From Rhizobium esperanzae (GTDB lineage: Bacteria > Pseudomonadota > Alphaproteobacteria > Rhizobiales > Rhizobiaceae): a DNA stretch of 46,906 nucleotides. Position numbers and translations under genes: made by a program. The notes under the pieces are model-generated. The model saw only the letters and a program-made list of their open reading frames with translations, was not told the DNA's origin and did not search any database. Below, in pieces: positions 43,462-46,906 of the stretch. Each line of letters opens with the position of its first letter. Positions within the stretch are counted from its first letter, which is position 1. The stretch lies in the NCBI RefSeq assembly GCF_014197615.1, contig NZ_JACIFY010000031.1:1-46906 (forward strand). Reading direction: 5' to 3'.

Positions 43462-44730
43462 GTGACGGCCGCCGACACCCATCAAACGATCCTGGCCGTC
43501 TGGCGGATCGAACAGCCGCGGCTTATCACCAGCCTGGCACGATTGCTGCGCGACGTGCCGCTTGCCGAGGATCTGACACAGGAAGCGCTCACTGTAGCCC
43601 TGGAACGATGGCCGAAGACGGGAATCCCCGAACGGCCCGGCGCATGGCTTATGACAACTGCCAAGCGTCGAGCGCTCGATCATCTGCGTCGTCGCCGGAT
43701 GCTGGATCAGAAGCACCAGATGATCGTCCGGGAGATGGAGGAGGAAGAGCAGATCATGCCCGATCTAGACACTCCTCTGGATGATGATATCGGCGATGAA
43801 ATGCTGCGCCTGATATTTACGGCGTGCCATCCGCTGATCTCGCGCGAGGCGCGCGTAGCTCTGGCCTTACGGATGATCTGCGGCCTGACGACACAAGAAA
43901 TCGCCAGGGCATACCTGGTGTCGGAAGCTGCGATCGCCCAACGCATCCTCCGCGCCAAGAAGACATTGTCGGATTCGGGGCTGGCCTATGAGACGCCGCA
44001 TGGCGAGCAACTATCGCAACGTCTCGCCTCGGTGCTGGAGGTCATCTATTTGATCTTCAACGAGGGTTACACGGCCGCGCGCGGCGACAACTGGTTTCGG
44101 CTGCAATTGTGCAATGAGGCGCTGCGGCTGGGCCGGGTCTTGACATCAGTGGCGCCGCTGGAGCCGGAGGCGCATGCGTTGCTGGCTTTGATGGAACTGA
44201 ACGCCTCCCGTGCTGCGGCGCGGACGGATGCTGCCGGCGATCCGATCCTGCTTCTCGAACAAAATCGCGGCCGCTGGGATCGGTTACAGATTCAGCGCGG
44301 GTTGAAGGCGCTGACGCGGGCCGAGGAGCTTGACGGCGCCGGCGGGATCTATGCCCTGCAGGCCGCGATCATCGCATGTCACGCAAAAGCGATGAGCGCC
44401 GATGCAACCGATTGGAGGCGGATCGCCGGTCTCTATGCGGAGCTTTCCGGGCTTCTGCCTTCGCCGATCGTCGAACTCAATCGAGCGGTGGCCATCGGCA
44501 TGGTCGACGGCCCCGAGGCGGCACTGGACATCATTGAAAGCCTGCGCGACGAGCCCGCATTGAAGGACTATCATCTTCTGCCCAGCGTTCGCGGCGATCT
44601 TCTTTATAAGCTTGGCCGATTCGACGAAGCGCGGCGAGCCTTTGAAGCGGCAGCAGCGCTTGCCGAAAATAAGAGGGAGCACGATTTCCTCATGCGCCGT
44701 GCTGGTGAAGCTTCCGCAGCGAAGGGTTGA
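43462..44730 (+). CDS. Large ECF sigma factor associated with YCII proteins (ECF42-like)
   Basis: A 422-residue sigma factor. The first 180 residues carry ECF regions 2 (PLAEDLTQEALTVALERWP, GAWLMTTAKRRALDHLRRRR) and 4 (LRMICGLTTQEIARAYLVSEAAIAQRILRAKK). The remaining 240 residues are a helical, TPR-like C-terminal extension (FNEGYTAARGD, LEPEAHALLALMELNASR, LNRAVAIGMVDGPEAAL) typical of this group, which is thought to regulate activity in place of an anti-sigma factor. Translation probably starts at GTG 43462; no strong ribosome site is present. No anti-sigma gene is nearby, in agreement with the group. Confidence 0.93.
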   Translation: MTAADTHQTILAVWRIEQPRLITSLARLLRDVPLAEDLTQEALTVALERWPKTGIPERPGAWLMTTAKRRALDHLRRRRMLDQKHQMIVREMEEEEQIMPDLDTPLDDDIGDEMLRLIFTACHPLISREARVALALRMICGLTTQEIARAYLVSEAAIAQRILRAKKTLSDSGLAYETPHGEQLSQRLASVLEVIYLIFNEGYTAARGDNWFRLQLCNEALRLGRVLTSVAPLEPEAHALLALMELNASRAAARTDAAGDPILLLEQNRGRWDRLQIQRGLKALTRAEELDGAGGIYALQAAIIACHAKAMSADATDWRRIAGLYAELSGLLPSPIVELNRAVAIGMVDGPEAALDIIESLRDEPALKDYHLLPSVRGDLLYKLGRFDEARRAFEAAAALAENKREHDFLMRRAGEASAAKG

Positions 44731-44838
44731 TTGTAACGTATCTCCGTCTTCGTGGCTGACGGTGGCTCGCCCTATATTGGTCTTCCCAGGGTTGCTCGGA
44801 CGTTGGAATCGATGCTGCCAAACTGGAGACCGCCTGGT

Positions 44839-46746
44839 TCAGGTCATGCCCGTATGTTTCAGGTCATACCCGGTGGCGTCCAACACATCTTCGGGAATAT
44901 CGTCGAAGGAGGCGTAATTGAGGTTATAGAGCCTGGAATAGAGCTTGCCGTTCTTCATCAATTGCCGGTGGTTGCCGTTTTCGATGATTTCGCCGTTCTG
45001 CAGCACGATGATGCGGTCCGCCTCGCGAATCGTCGCCAGGCGGTGGGCGATGACGAGACCGGTGCGGTTTTCGAGCAGTTTTACCAGCGCCTTCTGGATC
45101 AGCATCTCGGTATAGCTGTCGATATTGGCGGTCGCCTCGTCGAGCACCAGGATCTTCGCATCCGCCACAAGCGCGCGGGCAAAGCTCAAAAGCTGGCGCT
45201 GGCCGAGCGAAAGATTGCCGCCGCGCTCGCCGAGAACGCTGTCGTAACCATCGGGCAGGCGCATGACGAACTCGTGCGCGCCAACGGCTTTTGCCGCCTC
45301 GATCACCTGTTCTCGGGTCGCATCCTGCTTGTGGTAGCGGATGTTTTCGAAGACGGTGCCGGTGAAGAGGAAGGGTTCCTGCAGCACCATGGCGATCTCC
45401 GCCCCGAGCGAATCCTGCGTCAGGGCGCGCACGTCGTGGCCGCCGACCAGCACCTGGCCCTGCTGCACGTCGTAGAAGCGATGGATCAGCGACATGCAGC
45501 TCGATTTGCCGGATCCCGTCGGACCCACAAGCGCCACCGTCTCGCCGGGATTGACCTTGAAGCTCACATGTTTCAGCACCGGATGCTTCGGATTGTAGCC
45601 GAAGACGACGTCCTTGAATTCCACCGAGCCGTCCATGTCGCGCGACAGGACCTTGGCATCCGGCGCATCCTTGATGTCGACGGGCACGTCGAGCACTTCG
45701 GTCAGCCGCTGGCCCGACGCCATGGCGCGCTGCATCACCGAATATTGCAGGGTCAGCGAACGGATCGGGTCGAAAAAGCGCTGGATGTAGAACAGGAAGG
45801 CGACGAGCACGCCGACATCGAGCGCCTGGTTGAGGACGCGGGCGCCGCCGACGACGATGACGAGCGCCATTGCGACACCGGTCAGGCTGTCGACGATCGG
45901 CACCATCACCTGGGCATAACGCGCCGCCGTCAGATGCGTCTTGAGGTTGGCCCGCGCCTTGTCGTCGTAGAGCGTGAAGTTGACGCCCTGCCGGTCCATG
46001 CTCTGGACGGCGCGCACGCCGTGGATGGCTTCGGCAAGCGCGCCGTTGGCGACCGAATTGGTCTCATGCGCGGCCATGAAGGACTTGCGGGCGAGTGGCA
46101 GCCAGAACAGCCGGACGACGAAGAGCACCGGCAGCACCGAAAGCGTCAGCAGCCCCAGCTTGAAATCGAGATAGAGCATCACGAAAACGATGCCGAAGAG
46201 CAGCACGATATCGCCGACCGACAGGACCGAGGTTTCGAGGAATTCCTGCATCGAGTTGACGTCGCCCTGCAGGCGCGACATCAGCCGTCCCACTTCGGTC
46301 TTGTCCATGAAGGAGAGCGAGACGCGCTGGAGATGCGAAAACATCGCCCTGCGGATATCGAAGAGCACGTCTTCCGCCACGCCTCCGACCAGCGTCTCCT
46401 GAGCGTAGCTTGCCGCATAATTGATGGATATGGCAACGGCGAAGGCGACGATCGCCCAGATCAGCGCCGAAGGATTGCCGCCCGGTGACATGCCGTGGTC
46501 GATGGCATAGCGGATGATCAGCGGGATCAGCAATTGCATCGTCGTGAAGGTCAGGACGGCAACGACCGCCCAGGCGACCTGGCGGCGATAGGGATGAACG
46601 AAAGCCCAGATGCGCTTGATGATATTGCCGTCGAAGGCCTTGCCGAACATCTCCTCCTCGACGCGATGCGAACCGACCACCGCCCGCGGCGGGCGGCGTC
46701 CATCCTCGCGAACGTCGGGACGCTCGGTTTCCAGTTCCTCGGCCAT
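44839..46746 (-). CDS. ABC exporter, fused membrane and ATPase domains
   Basis: A 635-residue half transporter: six membrane helices (first near residue 40, RQVAWAVVAVLTFTTMQLL), then the nucleotide-binding domain. The latter has Walker A GPTGSGKSS, Q-loop MVLQEPFLF, signature LSLGQRQL, Walker B ILVLDEATAN and H-loop IAHRLAT. It probably works as a homodimer or with a partner outside the window; multidrug/lipid exporters (MsbA/MdlB-like) have this form. AGGAGG precedes ATG 46746 by 6 nt, and another ATG adjoins it. A 15-bp direct repeat covers the last codons. Confidence 0.94.
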   Translation of the reverse strand: MAEELETERPDVREDGRRPPRAVVGSHRVEEEMFGKAFDGNIIKRIWAFVHPYRRQVAWAVVAVLTFTTMQLLIPLIIRYAIDHGMSPGGNPSALIWAIVAFAVAISINYAASYAQETLVGGVAEDVLFDIRRAMFSHLQRVSLSFMDKTEVGRLMSRLQGDVNSMQEFLETSVLSVGDIVLLFGIVFVMLYLDFKLGLLTLSVLPVLFVVRLFWLPLARKSFMAAHETNSVANGALAEAIHGVRAVQSMDRQGVNFTLYDDKARANLKTHLTAARYAQVMVPIVDSLTGVAMALVIVVGGARVLNQALDVGVLVAFLFYIQRFFDPIRSLTLQYSVMQRAMASGQRLTEVLDVPVDIKDAPDAKVLSRDMDGSVEFKDVVFGYNPKHPVLKHVSFKVNPGETVALVGPTGSGKSSCMSLIHRFYDVQQGQVLVGGHDVRALTQDSLGAEIAMVLQEPFLFTGTVFENIRYHKQDATREQVIEAAKAVGAHEFVMRLPDGYDSVLGERGGNLSLGQRQLLSFARALVADAKILVLDEATANIDSYTEMLIQKALVKLLENRTGLVIAHRLATIREADRIIVLQNGEIIENGNHRQLMKNGKLYSRLYNLNYASFDDIPEDVLDATGYDLKHTGMT

Positions 46747-46892
46747 CATATTCCTCCTGCGGCCATGACGTCGGGTGGCCTGCATCTCATTGCTTGTCCC
46801 CTTCTCCCCATCGGGGCTATGGCATTCACACATTTAGAATTGCCTATGTGATGGTGTTCTGATTCTCTTGCTGGACGCAGGAGAATTGAGCG

Positions 46893-46906
46893 ATGGATGA
46901 TTTGAG
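46893..46906 (+). CDS. Possible start of a gene running off the right edge (partial)
   Basis: CAGGAG followed 9 nt later by ATG GAT GAT TTG looks like a ribosome site and start codon divergent from the ABC exporter. Only four codons are visible, so nothing can be said of the product. Confidence 0.25.

Noticed and set aside
44752..46488. Long open frame antisense to the ABC exporter
   Set aside because: His/Asp-rich shadow of a gene with intact Walker and signature motifs.

Overview
The window is high-GC alphaproteobacterial DNA, almost certainly from a Rhizobium close to R. etli / R. leguminosarum. A complete repABC cassette (about 13.0-16.6 kb) with its parS sites, RepA-type operator and antisense RNA shows that this is the replication region of a large plasmid or chromid, not the main chromosome. 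The gene content supports a chromid: an aerobic cobalamin operon, copper export, trehalose synthesis, cell-envelope enzymes and several regulators, with no transposase or symbiosis gene seen. Species and replicon assignment are inferences from gene content and order.

Layout. (1) 0.1-5.8 kb: a catabolic locus. A minus-strand operon encodes a MocD-like membrane di-iron oxygenase, a MocE-like Rieske ferredoxin, a MocF-like FAD reductase and a divergent PanB-family protein. A divergent LacI-type regulator and a sugar-isomerase-like TIM barrel lie on the plus strand, and a recurring TGATnGAATTCTATCA-like operator links the parts. The three electron-transfer genes match the oxygenase complex proposed for rhizopine (methyl-inosamine) demethylation. 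(2) 5.8-12.9 kb: cobM-L-(K)-J-I-H-G-F, the aerobic corrin-ring methylation block from precorrin-2 to hydrogenobyrinate; cobK alone is on the plus strand. (3) 12.9-18.0 kb: parS, the repA operator, repA-repB, antisense ctRNA, repC with internal AT-rich origin, and a DUF1612/helix-turn-helix protein. (4) 18.1-20.6 kb: an ECF sigma/anti-sigma pair followed by a Bax-inhibitor-1 membrane protein, and a divergent small protein. (5) 20.6-23.6 kb: a copper-efflux P-type ATPase and its CueR/HmrR regulator behind a textbook MerR-type promoter. (6) 23.7-26.3 kb: treY with an EcfG-type general-stress promoter. (7) 26.5-35.2 kb: a compact STAND-like NTPase fused to an Mrr-type nuclease domain, pbpC, and a very large alpha-2-macroglobulin. 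(8) 35.4-41.0 kb: periplasmic MsrA, an L,D-transpeptidase, a single-domain response regulator with an EcfG-type promoter, an MFS carrier and two LacI regulators. (9) 41.2-43.0 kb: a lower-GC patch of small secreted or hypothetical proteins with structured intergenic DNA. (10) 43.0-46.9 kb: a YCII protein with its large ECF sigma factor, and an ABC exporter.

The themes are envelope and stress defence (A2M/PBP1C, MsrA, BI-1, Cu-ATPase, TreY, EcfG-type promoters) and nutrient use (moc-like locus, MFS/LacI), carried on the replicon that also holds part of the B12 pathway. The best candidates for undescribed biology are the mocDEF-PanB-like catabolic locus, whose PanB homologue has lost its usual metal ligands, and the sensor-less STAND-Mrr fusion protein inserted beside pbpC.
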